Positions 1-8,871 are shown, numbered from the stretch's first letter. The stretch: DNA of 64,000 nt from Shimia sediminis (GCF_003990645.1 NZ_RYZK01000003.1:186001-250000); one strand, 5' to 3'. Made by a program: numbers and translations. Notes: generated by a model from the letters alone, not told the origin.

Positions 1-1
1 G

Positions 2-208
2 CTGATGATCTACGCCAATGGGGCCAAATTGGTCCGACTCTCGACCATGGGCATCCTGCAATACATTGCCCCCACCATGATCTTCCTCATCGCCGTCTTC
101 CTGTTTGGCGAAGAGATCGACCGTGGGCGCATGATCGCCTTTCCGCTGATCTGGATCGCGCTGGTGGTCTATTCGATCCCGATGATCCGTCAGATGCGCC
201 GCGCCTGA
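2..208 (+). CDS. rarD: EamA-family transporter RarD, C-terminal fragment
   Basis: Only the last 68 codons lie in the window; the 5' part is cut off by the left edge. The residues LQYIAPT followed by a hydrophobic stretch and FGEEI are typical of the last two membrane helices of RarD-type members of the drug/metabolite transporter superfamily (inner membrane, about 300 aa when complete). RarD was named for chloramphenicol sensitivity, but its substrate is not firmly known. Its 3' end overlaps the convergent SGNH hydrolase gene by 19 bp. Family assignment is good; the substrate is unknown. Confidence 0.8.
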   Translation: MMIYANGAKLVRLSTMGILQYIAPTMIFLIAVFLFGEEIDRGRMIAFPLIWIALVVYSIPMIRQMRRA

Positions 209-894
209 GCGCGGATCACCTGCGACAGCATGTTAGCCCACACCGCATAGGCGTCTTCTGACGGATGAAAGCCATCGCGCGCCACGTACCTGGGCTCATA
301 CGGCAGGTCCAGCGGCAGGTGCACACAGTCCTCGCGCGCCGCAGCCAGCCCCTTCAGCACCCGATCCAGCCGCGCAGCGTGACAGCCCAGCACCCAGCGT
401 AACGGCTGTGGCAACAGCGGAAAATGCTGCATCGGCGGCAGTCCTGAGAGCACAAAAGCCCTGACCCCACGCGCCGCACGCAGCTCTGCGATCAACCGGG
501 ATTGCTCCGCATGAAACCGCCTTGCGCTGCGAAATCGCGTGGTGTCATTCACCCCATGCACCAATAGGGCGAGGTCAAACGGCCCCTCGGGCAACCCGTC
601 GACCTTGGCCAGGGACTCCCGCGTTGTCGCCCCGGTTTTCGCCTCAAGATGCCAGGTCACCGACCCGCCCAGGGCCCGCGCCAATTGCCCGCTCAGGGCT
701 GCGGCCTGCGTTTCGGCGCCAACCCCGGCTGCCGAAGAATCGCCCAGGATCAGCACCCGCAGCCCCGCGCCATCTCCGCCCGCTCTCGGGCCGGGAGGTT
801 CGGGCAGTTGCAACGCCCGCCAGCGCACCCACAACCCCTCTGCCGCCAAAAGCGGTGCCAGCGGCAGTCGGGCAATCTGATCGGGTGCCAGCAT
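190..894 (-). CDS. SGNH/GDSL-family hydrolase
   Basis: A 234-aa protein with the SGNH hydrolase blocks in order: block I GDSSAAG at about residues 51-57 (nucleophile Ser53), the GVND block near residue 114, and the C-terminal DGFHPS block carrying the catalytic Asp and His near residue 215. Such enzymes are esterases, lipases or thioesterases acting on acyl groups; the substrate cannot be read here. The N-terminus has no clear cleavable signal peptide, though it is fairly hydrophobic, so a membrane-proximal location is possible. Only one base separates its start from the stop of the upstream DUF2125 gene, so the two are probably co-translated. The 3' end overlaps rarD, which runs the opposite way. 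Confidence 0.85.
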   Translation of the reverse strand: MLAPDQIARLPLAPLLAAEGLWVRWRALQLPEPPGPRAGGDGAGLRVLILGDSSAAGVGAETQAAALSGQLARALGGSVTWHLEAKTGATTRESLAKVDGLPEGPFDLALLVHGVNDTTRFRSARRFHAEQSRLIAELRAARGVRAFVLSGLPPMQHFPLLPQPLRWVLGCHAARLDRVLKGLAAAREDCVHLPLDLPYEPRYVARDGFHPSEDAYAVWANMLSQVIRAQARRI

Positions 895-895
895 G

Positions 896-2422
896 TTATT
901 TCATGCGGTTGCCGTTGACATAGACATGGCCCTCGGCGGTCATCTCAACCTCTGAACGCAGCCTATCCGCACTGCCATCCTCGGCGGGTTTGGTCATCAT
1001 CGCCAATCCCATGCGCGCGCCACTCGCATCCTTGTCGCTGAGCAGCCCCATCGACACCAGCGTGTCGATCAGCGTGTTTGCGCCCTTGATGTCAAAGCGC
1101 GCGGTGCCGATTGGCAACGGTGGTGCGGCGCTGTTGTCAAAGGACACCGCCCCTGTGCCCGAAACCTCGGCCCCCGCCGCACGCAGCACAAAGCTGTCCA
1201 GCGTCAGATCCTGCGGTTCGACCGCCAGTCCGGGCAGGGTGTCCATGGCGGTTTCCACGTTCAGAATGTCCAGCCACTCGACCATGTTCCGGGCATGGCC
1301 ACTGGCCTTCATCACCAGGTCTGCAGGCGTGCGCGGCAACACCGCACCGGGGTCGAACATGGCCCAGAGCGACTCGTCAAGGCTCAGACCGGTCATCTCC
1401 AGATGGATGCGGTAGGGCGCAAACTGGTCGTCCTTCAGCAGCGGAATCTGCATATCGGTGTCAAAGGCAGCAATATCCATGCCCAGCATCAAGGGCACCG
1501 GCTGGGACAACTGCATGTCCATCCGTGCATTGCGCATCGGACCCGAGATGCCGAAACCGCTCTGATCCAGCACCATCCGCACCTCGTAATGCTCGGTCAC
1601 CACCGACTGCGCCATGACCTCCTGACCCTCGACACTTGACGATTGGTCCGAGAAATAGCCCGTGGCGTCTCCCTCAATCTCGAGCATCAGGCCCGCGCGC
1701 AGGGCGGCGGCGAGGTCCAGAATGCTCATGCCATCGCGCGGCATCGCGAACCGCATGTCGCCCTGCATTGCCTCTGCGCCCTGTTTGCCCTGGGTGTCGA
1801 CCTGCACCCCGTCCTCGGTCACGGTTTGGGCAAATGTGAACGCCTGCGCACCGCTTGTATAGCTGCCCGATGTCTCGACCATCTCGCCCACGGTGGTGCG
1901 GAAGCTGCCCTTGTAGTCTTCGACAAAGCCCTGACCCGACAATCTGTCGATCAGGTTCGGCACCACGATATCGGCCAGCGTCATATCCATGCGGGGGACG
2001 TTATAGGTATAGGTCACGTCGGCGGGCGATCCGCTGGCGATGACCTCGATCCCCTCATACACCACCCCCATGCCACCGGACTGGCTGATACCTTCGGGGC
2101 TGGTGAACGTCAGAGTGTAGCTTGCGGCGGGTGGGTAGATCATGTCGACCGACCCATCGCCGCGCGCCTGCAGTTCAAGCGACCCCACCGACAGTGCCAC
2201 TGATCCCGCGTCAAACGGCAGCGCCAGCGCATAGACCACATCCTCGAGCATCAGCGCCTTGCCCGACCGGGTGGCCCTGGCCGTCAGCGTCACACCCATC
2301 GGCGCCACCATATCCTGCATGTTCTGCCAGACATCTTCCGGCGTGACATCCGCCCAGAGTTGCGCGGGGATCAGTGTGGCGCACAGCAGCGCGGTGCGGC
2401 GGGAAAGCAGGGGAAACGTCAT
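896..2422 (-). CDS. DUF2125 domain-containing exported protein
   Basis: A 508-aa protein starting at an ATG preceded by GAGG, giving the N-terminus MTFPLLSRRTALLCATLIPA. This is a positively charged, then hydrophobic, signal sequence with a likely cleavage after LWA, so the protein is predicted to be periplasmic. The body is a long succession of beta-rich segments typical of DUF2125 proteins found in Rhodobacterales and Rhizobiales, which have no known function. An in-frame upstream extension of 22 codons exists but lacks a ribosome site. It is followed one base later by the SGNH hydrolase gene, so the pair is likely one operon. Name is by family recognition only. Confidence 0.75.
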   Translation of the reverse strand: MTFPLLSRRTALLCATLIPAQLWADVTPEDVWQNMQDMVAPMGVTLTARATRSGKALMLEDVVYALALPFDAGSVALSVGSLELQARGDGSVDMIYPPAASYTLTFTSPEGISQSGGMGVVYEGIEVIASGSPADVTYTYNVPRMDMTLADIVVPNLIDRLSGQGFVEDYKGSFRTTVGEMVETSGSYTSGAQAFTFAQTVTEDGVQVDTQGKQGAEAMQGDMRFAMPRDGMSILDLAAALRAGLMLEIEGDATGYFSDQSSSVEGQEVMAQSVVTEHYEVRMVLDQSGFGISGPMRNARMDMQLSQPVPLMLGMDIAAFDTDMQIPLLKDDQFAPYRIHLEMTGLSLDESLWAMFDPGAVLPRTPADLVMKASGHARNMVEWLDILNVETAMDTLPGLAVEPQDLTLDSFVLRAAGAEVSGTGAVSFDNSAAPPLPIGTARFDIKGANTLIDTLVSMGLLSDKDASGARMGLAMMTKPAEDGSADRLRSEVEMTAEGHVYVNGNRMK

Positions 2423-2501
2423 CCTGTGAACCTCAAGAATACAAACCAATTTCGCGCGCAGATTAGGGTTGGCGGGTGGGGGCCACAAGCGGATTCCAGG
2501 G

Positions 2502-2912
2502 TCAGCTCAGCGCATTCTGGAACGCGAGGAACCGCGGGTCCTTGGTCACCCGCCCCATGATCTCATCCCGCAACACGCCGACAGTTTTATAGGGGCGCAT
2601 CACCACTTCGAATGTCTGGATCAACCCGTCATCGTTGAGCGTGATCAGATCGACGCCAACCGCGTCGAACTCTTTGACCTTGCACTGAAACTCCAGCGCC
2701 CAGTCATTGCCCTCGCCCATGATGCGGCGATATTCAAAGTCCTGAAAAATCTGCCCCACATGGCCCAGGATCGCGGCGCAGGGTTCGCGCCCGGTCCAGG
2801 TTTTCCAATAGGTCGGCGGCAGGAACTTCACGTCCTCGGCCAGAACCTCGATGATCTTGGTGTCGTCCCCCGAGGCGATGATCTCGGTCATTCGCTGAAT
2901 GGTCGGGTGCAT
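2502..2912 (-). CDS. NTF2-like / SnoaL-like domain protein
   Basis: A 136-aa protein. The ATG at 2912 is chosen because GGAGGA sits a few bases upstream; the frame stays open another 17 codons without a ribosome site. The pattern of an N-terminal helix (TIQRMTEIIASGD), then AEDVKFLPPTYWKTWTG, and repeated beta strands (WALEFQCKV, DAVGVDLITLNDDGLI) fits the cone-shaped NTF2/SnoaL fold. This fold serves small-molecule isomerases, hydrolases and binding proteins, and no catalytic residues can be assigned. It stands alone about 80 bp from the DUF2125 start and is divergent to the pseudouridine synthase gene. Confidence 0.7.
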   Translation of the reverse strand: MHPTIQRMTEIIASGDDTKIIEVLAEDVKFLPPTYWKTWTGREPCAAILGHVGQIFQDFEYRRIMGEGNDWALEFQCKVKEFDAVGVDLITLNDDGLIQTFEVVMRPYKTVGVLRDEIMGRVTKDPRFLAFQNALS

Positions 2913-3028
2913 GGGGTGTCCTCCGAATTTTGTCAGGTCTGGGTTTTGCCCAAGCCTGCCCATATCGCGCGCGCTCGCAAGCCTGACGTCGGGTTGCCCC
3001 TGCCCGGCGCAGGCTCTAAAGCGGGCGC

Positions 3029-3685
3029 ATGGCCGTATCGTCTGATTATACCCCGCCGCAGGATCCGCTGGATGTGCTGCACGAAGATCACGAGATTGTC
3101 GTGGTCAACAAACCGCATGGGCTGTTGTCGGTGCCGGGCAAGGGCGCACATCTCGCCGATTGCCTGCTGGCGCGTGTGCAGGCGGCCTTTCCCATGGCGC
3201 TCTTGGTGCACCGTCTGGATCGGGACACGTCGGGCGTGATGGTCTTTGGCCTGACGCCACATGCGCAACGACATCTGGGGCTGCAGTTCGAGAAACGCCA
3301 GACCAAAAAGACCTATGTGGCGCGCATCGAAGGGCGGCTCGAGCCGAAAACCGGCACCGTCGACCTGCCGCTGATCGTGGATTGGCCGAACCGTCCGAAA
3401 CAGATGGTGGATCATGAAAACGGCAAGGCGGCTGAGACCGATTGGCGGGTTCTGAAGCAAAGCGATGCAGAGACCCGCGTGCGGCTGATGCCGAAGACCG
3501 GGCGCAGCCACCAGCTGCGGGTGCATATGCTGGCGCTGGGCCATGCCATTCTGGGCGACCCGCTCTATGCGACCGGTGCGGCGCGCGAGGATTTTGACCG
3601 CCTCATGCTGCATTCGGAAGAGCTGCGCCTGCGCCACCCGGATGGGGGACGCGGCATGAGTTTCCGGGCCAAGGCGCCGTTCTGA
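3029..3685 (+). CDS. RluA-family RNA pseudouridine synthase
   Basis: A 218-aa protein with the RluA-family active-site motif HRLDRDTSG near residue 60, where the Asp after HRL is the catalytic residue, plus the downstream KTGRSHQLRVH block near residue 160. It isomerises uridine to pseudouridine in rRNA or tRNA. It has no S4 domain at the N-terminus and is short, which resembles RluA and TruC more than RluC/RluD. The specific target base cannot be assigned. It faces the aldehyde dehydrogenase gene across a hairpin-rich intergenic element. Confidence 0.88.
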   Translation: MAVSSDYTPPQDPLDVLHEDHEIVVVNKPHGLLSVPGKGAHLADCLLARVQAAFPMALLVHRLDRDTSGVMVFGLTPHAQRHLGLQFEKRQTKKTYVARIEGRLEPKTGTVDLPLIVDWPNRPKQMVDHENGKAAETDWRVLKQSDAETRVRLMPKTGRSHQLRVHMLALGHAILGDPLYATGAAREDFDRLMLHSEELRLRHPDGGRGMSFRAKAPF

Positions 3686-3691
3686 CGGGGG

Positions 3692-3755
3692 GGAGGGGCG
3701 CTGCCCCTCTGGGCCTGCGGCCCATTCACCCCGGAGTATTTTTGGCGAAATGAAG
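3692..3755. repeat. Two-hairpin intergenic repeat, copy A
   Basis: A stem GAGGGGC/GCCCCTC (3693-3709) is followed by a second stem GGGCC/GGCCC (3711-3723), then ATTCACCC and a T-rich run TATTTTTGGC ending in AAATGAAG. A second element with the same order of parts lies at 57453-57516. Sequences of this layout are common at 3' gene ends in Rhodobacterales. It may terminate the pseudouridine synthase transcript. Confidence 0.6.
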
Positions 3756-3761
3756 CATGGC

Positions 3762-3790
3762 AAAGAAAAGCGCCGGGGGATGCCCGGCGC
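3762..3790 (-). terminator. Rho-independent terminator of the aldehyde dehydrogenase gene
   Basis: Read on the minus strand, an 8-bp GC stem (GCGCCGGG/CCCGGCGC, arms 3783-3790 and 3770-3777) with a 5-base loop is followed by TTTTCTTT. It lies 26 bp past the aldehyde dehydrogenase stop, as expected of an intrinsic terminator. Confidence 0.75.
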
Positions 3791-3816
3791 CTTGATGGTT
3801 TTGGGGATGGGCAGGG

Positions 3817-5247
3817 TTACTCCCAGGGGCAGCCCGAGATCGCTTTGATCTCGCAGAACTCTTCGATGCCCCAGACACCGCCCTCGCGGCCATTGCCCGA
3901 CTGGCCGTAGCCGCCAAAGGGCGAGCCAAGCTGGCGGCCGATGCCATTGGTCTCGACCATGCCAGAGCGGACCGCGCGGGCCATGCGCAGGCGTTTTTCC
4001 GGATCTTCGGTCTGGATGTAGTTGGTCAGGCCGTAAACCGTGTCATTGGCCATCTCGATGGCCTGGTCTTCGGTGTCAAAGGGGGTCATGGCCAGAACCG
4101 GGCCAAAGATCTCTTCGCGATAGATGGTCATGTCGGGGGTCACGTCGGCAAAGACGGTGGGGCGTACATAGTAGCCCTTGTTGACCCCTTCAGGACGGCC
4201 CAGACCACCAGCCAGAAGGGTTGCGCCCTCTTTGATGCCGATCTCGATCAGCCCTTGGATCTTGTTGTACTGCAGCTCGCTCACCACCGGGCCGATGTGG
4301 CGGCCGCTTTCCGTGGTCGGGCCGACCTGGGTGGCTTCTGCCGCCGCCTTGGCCTGTTCCACGGCTTCGTCATAGCGCGACCGCTCGACCAGCATGCGGG
4401 TTGGTGCGTTGCACGACTGTCCGGTGTTGTTCATGCAGTGGATGACACCGCGCTTCACGGCCTTTTCATCCGCATCGGCAAAGACCACGTTGGCGCCCTT
4501 GCCGCCCAGCTCGAGGCTGACACGTTTCAGCGTGTCGGCCGCGGCTTTCGAGATCGCGGTGCCGGCGCGGGTCGAGCCGGTGAAGGAGATCATGTCGACA
4601 TCCGGGTGCGCCGAGAGCTGCGAGCCCACGCCGACGCCATCGCCGTTGACCATGTTGAACACGCCCGCGGGGAACCCGGCCTCGTCCACCATCTCGGCAA
4701 ACAGCACCGACGACAGCGGCGCGATTTCCGAAGGTTTCAGCACCATGGTGCAGCCCACGGCCATCGCCGGGATCGCCTTGAGGAACACCTGGTTCATCGG
4801 CCAGTTCCACGGCGTGATCATGCCGCAGACGCCGATGGGTTCCAGGCGAATGCGATCCACGTCCTTATAGGGTCTTTCAAATTCGAACCCTTCCAGAGCA
4901 TCCAGAAAGCCGTCGATGTGCCAGGTGCCCGAGCCCCACTGGCCACCGCGGGCCAGATCGATCGGCGCGCCCATTTCGGCACGCATGGCTTCGGCCATGT
5001 CGTCACGGCGCGCGGTATAGACTTCGCCCAGCTTGCGGATCAGCGCAATGCGCTCTTCCAGCGGGGTCGCGGCCCAGGCGGGGAACGCGGCCTTGGCGGC
5101 AGCGACGGCGGCGTCTGTGTCGGCCTGATCGCCGATGGAGATTACCGCGCAGACCTCTTCGGTGGCAGGATCAATCACATCCATGTCGCGGGGCTGTGCC
5201 GGGTCAACCCAGGCACCGTTAATATAGAATTGGCGTTTCTCAATCAT
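3817..5247 (-). CDS. Aldehyde dehydrogenase family protein
   Basis: A 476-aa NAD(P)-dependent aldehyde dehydrogenase, the usual length for the family. Visible motifs are PWNWPMNQ and the KPSE block of the nucleotide-binding region, FTGSTRAG, the catalytic-glutamate block ELGGKGAN, and the nucleophile Cys in NTGQSCNAPTR. The C-terminal PFGGYGQSGNGRE block is also present. It oxidises an aldehyde to the acid in the cytoplasm; the substrate is not evident. The ATG at 5247 follows GGAGGAA; the frame extends further upstream but without a ribosome site. It is divergent from the peroxiredoxin gene across 225 bp, so the two may respond to related oxidative or carbonyl stress (inference). Confidence 0.9.
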   Translation of the reverse strand: MIEKRQFYINGAWVDPAQPRDMDVIDPATEEVCAVISIGDQADTDAAVAAAKAAFPAWAATPLEERIALIRKLGEVYTARRDDMAEAMRAEMGAPIDLARGGQWGSGTWHIDGFLDALEGFEFERPYKDVDRIRLEPIGVCGMITPWNWPMNQVFLKAIPAMAVGCTMVLKPSEIAPLSSVLFAEMVDEAGFPAGVFNMVNGDGVGVGSQLSAHPDVDMISFTGSTRAGTAISKAAADTLKRVSLELGGKGANVVFADADEKAVKRGVIHCMNNTGQSCNAPTRMLVERSRYDEAVEQAKAAAEATQVGPTTESGRHIGPVVSELQYNKIQGLIEIGIKEGATLLAGGLGRPEGVNKGYYVRPTVFADVTPDMTIYREEIFGPVLAMTPFDTEDQAIEMANDTVYGLTNYIQTEDPEKRLRMARAVRSGMVETNGIGRQLGSPFGGYGQSGNGREGGVWGIEEFCEIKAISGCPWE

Positions 5248-5337
5248 GGGTTTCCTCCAGGGAATCTTAGGCCATTTTGCGGGCACTCTGTCAGTGTGCA
5301 GGCGCCCCCGCAAGGGCCTCTGTCGCAGCGTCGTGAG

Positions 5338-5370
5338 AATTTGATCAAATTATTGGAATTGTCAATCCAA
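5338..5370. promoter_or_regulatory. Candidate operator between aldehyde dehydrogenase and peroxiredoxin genes
   Basis: A perfect 14-bp palindrome AATTTGATCAAATT (5338-5351) is immediately followed by an interrupted inverted repeat TTGGA-N8-TCCAA (5353-5370). The pair lies in the AT-rich centre of the 225-bp divergent intergenic region, upstream of both start codons. No known factor is assigned. Confidence 0.35.
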
Positions 5371-5472
5371 CGGAGGGTCGCACACCCTCGTGATACAATC
5401 ACCCTATACATTCCCAGTCGAACCGGCTTCTATTTCCCCATCACGTTTCATCAGATTCTCCAGGAGGACCCC

Positions 5473-6126
5473 ATGGGCCTGCGCATCAACGACACCGTTC
5501 CGAATTTCACCGCCATGACCGATCAGGGCGCGATCACCTTTCACGACTGGATTGGCGACAACTGGGCCATCCTGTTCTCGCACCCCAAGGATTTTACCCC
5601 CGTCTGCACCACCGAGTTCGGGGCCGTGGCTCAGCTGGCCGATGAATGGGCCGCGCGCGGCTGCAAGGTGATCGGCGTCTCCGTGGACGGCGTCGAAGAG
5701 CACAAGGGCTGGAAATCCGACATCGAAAGCTACGCGGGCACTTCTGCGGGCTTTCCGATCATCGCCGACGAAGGTCTCGCGGTGTCCAAGGCCTTTGACA
5801 TGCTGCCTGCCGAGGCCTACATGCCCGACGGCCGCACACCTGCCGACAGCGCCACGGTGCGCTCGGTCTTTATCATCGGGCCGGACAAGCAGCTGAAACT
5901 GTCGATGACCTATCCGATGAACGTCGGGCGCAACTTTGCCGAAGTGCTGCGCGCGCTGGACGGCCTGCAGACGGCGGCCAAGGAAAACGTTGCAACGCCC
6001 GCCAACTGGACACCGGGCGGCGACGTGGTGATCCCGGTGGCGGTCAGCGACGAGGACGCGCGGGCGAAGTATGGCGATTTCACCACCCACTTCCCCTACC
6101 TGCGCATGACCAAACTGCCGGGTTAA
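5473..6126 (+). CDS. 1-Cys peroxiredoxin (AhpC/TSA family)
   Basis: A 217-aa protein that starts after a strong AGGAGG. The peroxidatic cysteine lies in FTPVCTTEFG, and the C-terminal extension from about residue 150 has the Prx6 look: VRSVFIIGPD, MNVGRNFAEVLRALDGLQ, then PANWTPGGDVVIP. Prx6-type enzymes reduce H2O2 and alkyl hydroperoxides in the cytoplasm with one active cysteine. The length matches that subfamily. The stop overlaps the stop of the convergent GT25 gene on the shared TTAA. An open frame of about 400 codons continues upstream antisense to the aldehyde dehydrogenase, but it is not a real extension. Confidence 0.92.
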   Translation: MGLRINDTVPNFTAMTDQGAITFHDWIGDNWAILFSHPKDFTPVCTTEFGAVAQLADEWAARGCKVIGVSVDGVEEHKGWKSDIESYAGTSAGFPIIADEGLAVSKAFDMLPAEAYMPDGRTPADSATVRSVFIIGPDKQLKLSMTYPMNVGRNFAEVLRALDGLQTAAKENVATPANWTPGGDVVIPVAVSDEDARAKYGDFTTHFPYLRMTKLPG

Positions 6127-6872
6127 GACCTGCCGCGCATCTTGTGGGAAAAGGCCATGGCCTTTTCCTGCAGCAGGCGGCGTTGTTTGCGGAAACCGTA
6201 GAATTTCGACCGCTTATAGATGCCGCGATTGCCGCCTGAACGCGCCGAGATATCGCTGTCAAAACTGCCCGCATTGACCAGCGGCGTGCGCGTCGCCAAT
6301 CCCATGTCGGTGCGCGTGTGCACCTGCCGCATCATGTTGTCCGCCGGGCAATAGATCGGCTCAGCGGCGTCCAGAAACGACTGTGCGCCTGCCTGATTCC
6401 AGATCAACGCGTGGGCCAGCATGGGGAAATAATGGGCCCGCACCACGTCGACTCCGGCCACAGTTTCGACCGGTGTGGTGATCTTCAGACGTTGTGCCCC
6501 GATATTGACGCAGTGCCAGTCATCGCGGGTCCGCAGCCAGTCGAGCAACGGGCCCAGAACCTCAGCCGCCTCGCGCGCAAAGGTGATGTCGTCTTCAAAG
6601 ACAATCGCCATGTCGTCGCCACTGTCACGAAACGCCGTCAGCGCGCGCTGGTGGCCGACATAACAGCCGATCTCGCCGCCGGACATCGACCGCCCCATGA
6701 AATTGCGCGCCTTGCGGTCATCATAGGGTGCAAAGCTGTCCAGATCGATCTGGCGCCCGTCAAACCCGTCCACCCGCACCGCCTCGATATCATGGGCGGC
6801 CAGTTCGGCGGAGGCATGCGTCATCCGGTCGGGCGAGGAAATCAGGTTGATGACATAGCCTTTGAGTGTCAT
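6123..6872 (-). CDS. Glycosyltransferase family 25 protein (LPS biosynthesis type)
   Basis: A 249-aa protein opening with GYVINLISSPDRM, the usual start of GT25 enzymes, followed by SGGEIGCYVGHQRAL and the acidic block AIVFEDDITFA. These are the sugar-nucleotide-binding signatures of this family, which transfers galactose or glucose to lipooligosaccharide and similar glycans. Its ATG overlaps the stop of the upstream GT4 gene by 4 bp (ATGA), showing translational coupling. With the neighbouring GT4, FkbM methyltransferase and sulfotransferase genes it forms a surface-glycan-like cluster. The acceptor is unknown. Confidence 0.88.
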   Translation of the reverse strand: MTLKGYVINLISSPDRMTHASAELAAHDIEAVRVDGFDGRQIDLDSFAPYDDRKARNFMGRSMSGGEIGCYVGHQRALTAFRDSGDDMAIVFEDDITFAREAAEVLGPLLDWLRTRDDWHCVNIGAQRLKITTPVETVAGVDVVRAHYFPMLAHALIWNQAGAQSFLDAAEPIYCPADNMMRQVHTRTDMGLATRTPLVNAGSFDSDISARSGGNRGIYKRSKFYGFRKQRRLLQEKAMAFSHKMRGRS

Positions 6873-7918
6873 CTGAGCGCCGCCGAATCCTGTTGAAACA
6901 CTTTGACATAGGCCTCGACCACGGCTTTTTCCGAGAACATCTCTTCCAATCTGTCGCTGGCGTTCTGCGCCCAAATTGCGGCGTCTTCGGGGTTGGCCCG
7001 GATATGTGCCAACGCTCCAGCCACGGCGTCCACATCGTCGATCTCGACCAATGCGCCATCTACGTCCGGGCGCATATACCAGTTCGGACCTTCCGAGCGG
7101 GTCGACACCGAGGGCACGCCCGCGCGCCAGGCTTCCAGCAGCATGTTGCCCAGCGGTTCGTGGCGTGACGGCATGACAAAGGCATCGCCCGCCGCAATGC
7201 AATGGATCGCCTCGGGCACCCAGCCCAGGAACCGCACACGGTCCTCGACCTGCAATTCCGCAGCCAGGCCGCGCAGCATCTCTTCCTCGGGGCCTTCGCC
7301 CATCAGCCACAGCCATGCGCCGGGCGTCTTGGCCACGGCGCGCAGGGCCACGTCCATGCCCTTGCGGTTCACGAACCGCCCGCCCGCCACCACAAGAAAG
7401 GCATCCTCGGGCGTGTCAAAGTCGGCGCGGTTCACCGGTTTGGCGTCTATAGGCCGCGGGAAGTTTGAAATCGTTTCCGAGGCACCGGTCCATCCCAAGC
7501 CATGCACATGGGTGACGATATCCGGCAGGTTGCCCACCACCACGTCAGTATTGTTGAAGTACCGCAGGCTTAGCGGGAAATCCCCCAGCCGTGTCACGCG
7601 CACCGCCGGGGTGGTGCTGGCCTTGGGCAACAGCCGGCTGGCCCTCGGCATCCACGCCAGGATCGCATCCGGCTGCCATGTCTTGCAGATGCGCCGCATC
7701 TTCCACTGCATGACGCCAGTCGCCGCAATGAAATGCGAGAAATTGCCCTCGGTCACCTTGCCAAGCGCCTTGATATCATCGCTCCAGGTGCGGTCGGGTC
7801 GCACGATGAACTGCTGCTCCAGCCCGTGCCGGTCAAACGCCTGCGCCAGCGCCACAAAGAACCGCTCGGCACCGCCTTCTTTGCCGAAATGCACATGGAG
7901 GAGCTTCAAAGGCTTCAT
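6869..7918 (-). CDS. Glycosyltransferase family 4 protein
   Basis: A 349-aa GT-B-fold glycosyltransferase. The N-terminal HVHFGKEGGAERFF is the acceptor-side signature. The C-terminal half carries VVAGGRFVNRKGMDVAL, LMGEGPEEE and the donor-binding EX7E motif in HEPLGNMLLEAW, all typical of GT4 retaining enzymes. It starts 5 bp after the FkbM methyltransferase gene and ends in an ATGA overlap with the GT25 gene, so the three genes form a tight unit. Sugar donor and acceptor cannot be told from sequence. Probable role: polysaccharide or lipopolysaccharide assembly at the cytoplasmic face of the inner membrane. Confidence 0.88.
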   Translation of the reverse strand: MKPLKLLHVHFGKEGGAERFFVALAQAFDRHGLEQQFIVRPDRTWSDDIKALGKVTEGNFSHFIAATGVMQWKMRRICKTWQPDAILAWMPRASRLLPKASTTPAVRVTRLGDFPLSLRYFNNTDVVVGNLPDIVTHVHGLGWTGASETISNFPRPIDAKPVNRADFDTPEDAFLVVAGGRFVNRKGMDVALRAVAKTPGAWLWLMGEGPEEEMLRGLAAELQVEDRVRFLGWVPEAIHCIAAGDAFVMPSRHEPLGNMLLEAWRAGVPSVSTRSEGPNWYMRPDVDGALVEIDDVDAVAGALAHIRANPEDAAIWAQNASDRLEEMFSEKAVVEAYVKVFQQDSAALR

Positions 7919-7923
7919 CTCGA

Positions 7924-8682
7924 TCAGTCTCGCACCAACAAGACGTTCTTGTCTACGGTCTCGGCGACCCTGAACCCCTTTGTTTCCAGATCCCTCAGCA
8001 TCGTATCAACGGCGTCCTGCCCGACGATATGCGGGTGCAATTCCATGATGATCCGATCCACGGTTCCAAACTCGGCGCTCGCCATCAGCCCGATCTCGGC
8101 GCCTTCGACATCGATGACGATGACCGTGGGTTCAAGATCACGCAGCAGATCATTCAAAGCCGCACTTTGCACGGTGACCTCGGCCCCTGCGAGGTTGCGG
8201 TCAAAGATCGAAGACGACACCAGATTGTCTGCCGAATGAAAGGTGATCGGGTTGCCGTCCGGCGTCACCGCCATCATGTGCAGTTTGGGATGCACACTGT
8301 TCAGGTCATAGTTGCCCCGGATAATGCGTTCCATGGCCGGATTGGCTTCAAACGAGAACACGTTCTCTGCCCCGCAAATCCGCGCCGACAGCAAACCGAT
8401 AAACCCTGTTCCCGCACCTATCTCAAGCACGCGATCCTCGGGTTTGATACAGGCCTGAACCAGAAGGGCCTCGGCCAGTTCATAAACCCCGCCAAACACG
8501 CCGTAACGCACGGTTTTGGGTACGACAGAAGCGTCAGTGTTTAGCAGGATGCCGTTCTGTGGAAGCTTCTTGGTGTCCAACAGGCGATGCCAAAGGCGTC
8601 TAATACCCCGGAACGGCGACTTTTTTAACGTAACCAATGCTGATCTTCTCCGACTTTTGGTAAACCCGGGCTTCGAGTCCAT
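7924..8682 (-). CDS. FkbM family methyltransferase
   Basis: A 252-aa SAM-dependent methyltransferase. Motif I is VLEIGAGTGFIG, followed by FSFEANP and, in the FkbM region, VIVIDVEGAEIGLM and DRIIMELHPHIV. FkbM-type enzymes O-methylate sugars or polyketides. The start is uncertain: the ATG at 8682 has no good ribosome site, a TTG lies at 8721, and the frame stays open upstream to 8796 with protein-like sequence (for example AKKLENQQRAFKPALL). The true N-terminus may therefore be longer. It precedes the GT4 gene by 5 bp. The first half and the intergenic DNA upstream look AT-richer than the core genes. Confidence 0.82.
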   Translation of the reverse strand: MDSKPGFTKSRRRSALVTLKKSPFRGIRRLWHRLLDTKKLPQNGILLNTDASVVPKTVRYGVFGGVYELAEALLVQACIKPEDRVLEIGAGTGFIGLLSARICGAENVFSFEANPAMERIIRGNYDLNSVHPKLHMMAVTPDGNPITFHSADNLVSSSIFDRNLAGAEVTVQSAALNDLLRDLEPTVIVIDVEGAEIGLMASAEFGTVDRIIMELHPHIVGQDAVDTMLRDLETKGFRVAETVDKNVLLVRD

Positions 8683-8871
8683 CAAATTTGTTAGGCCGCT
8701 TTTCTCTGCCTCGGTCAACAAGGCTGGTTTGAATGCTCTCTGTTGATTTTCGAGTTTCTTAGCAGACTGTGACTCTGAACACCACGGCAGACCTCACTGA
8801 CTGCTTCGTCAAAACAGCGTTCAGCCCGATATAATCAACTGCCCCGCCAAGGCAAGGCGGCTTCCTGTGTT

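Noticed and set aside
4255-5472. Long open frame leading in phase into the peroxiredoxin gene
   Set aside because: It is antisense to the aldehyde dehydrogenase; the peroxiredoxin domain and a strong ribosome site begin at 5473.
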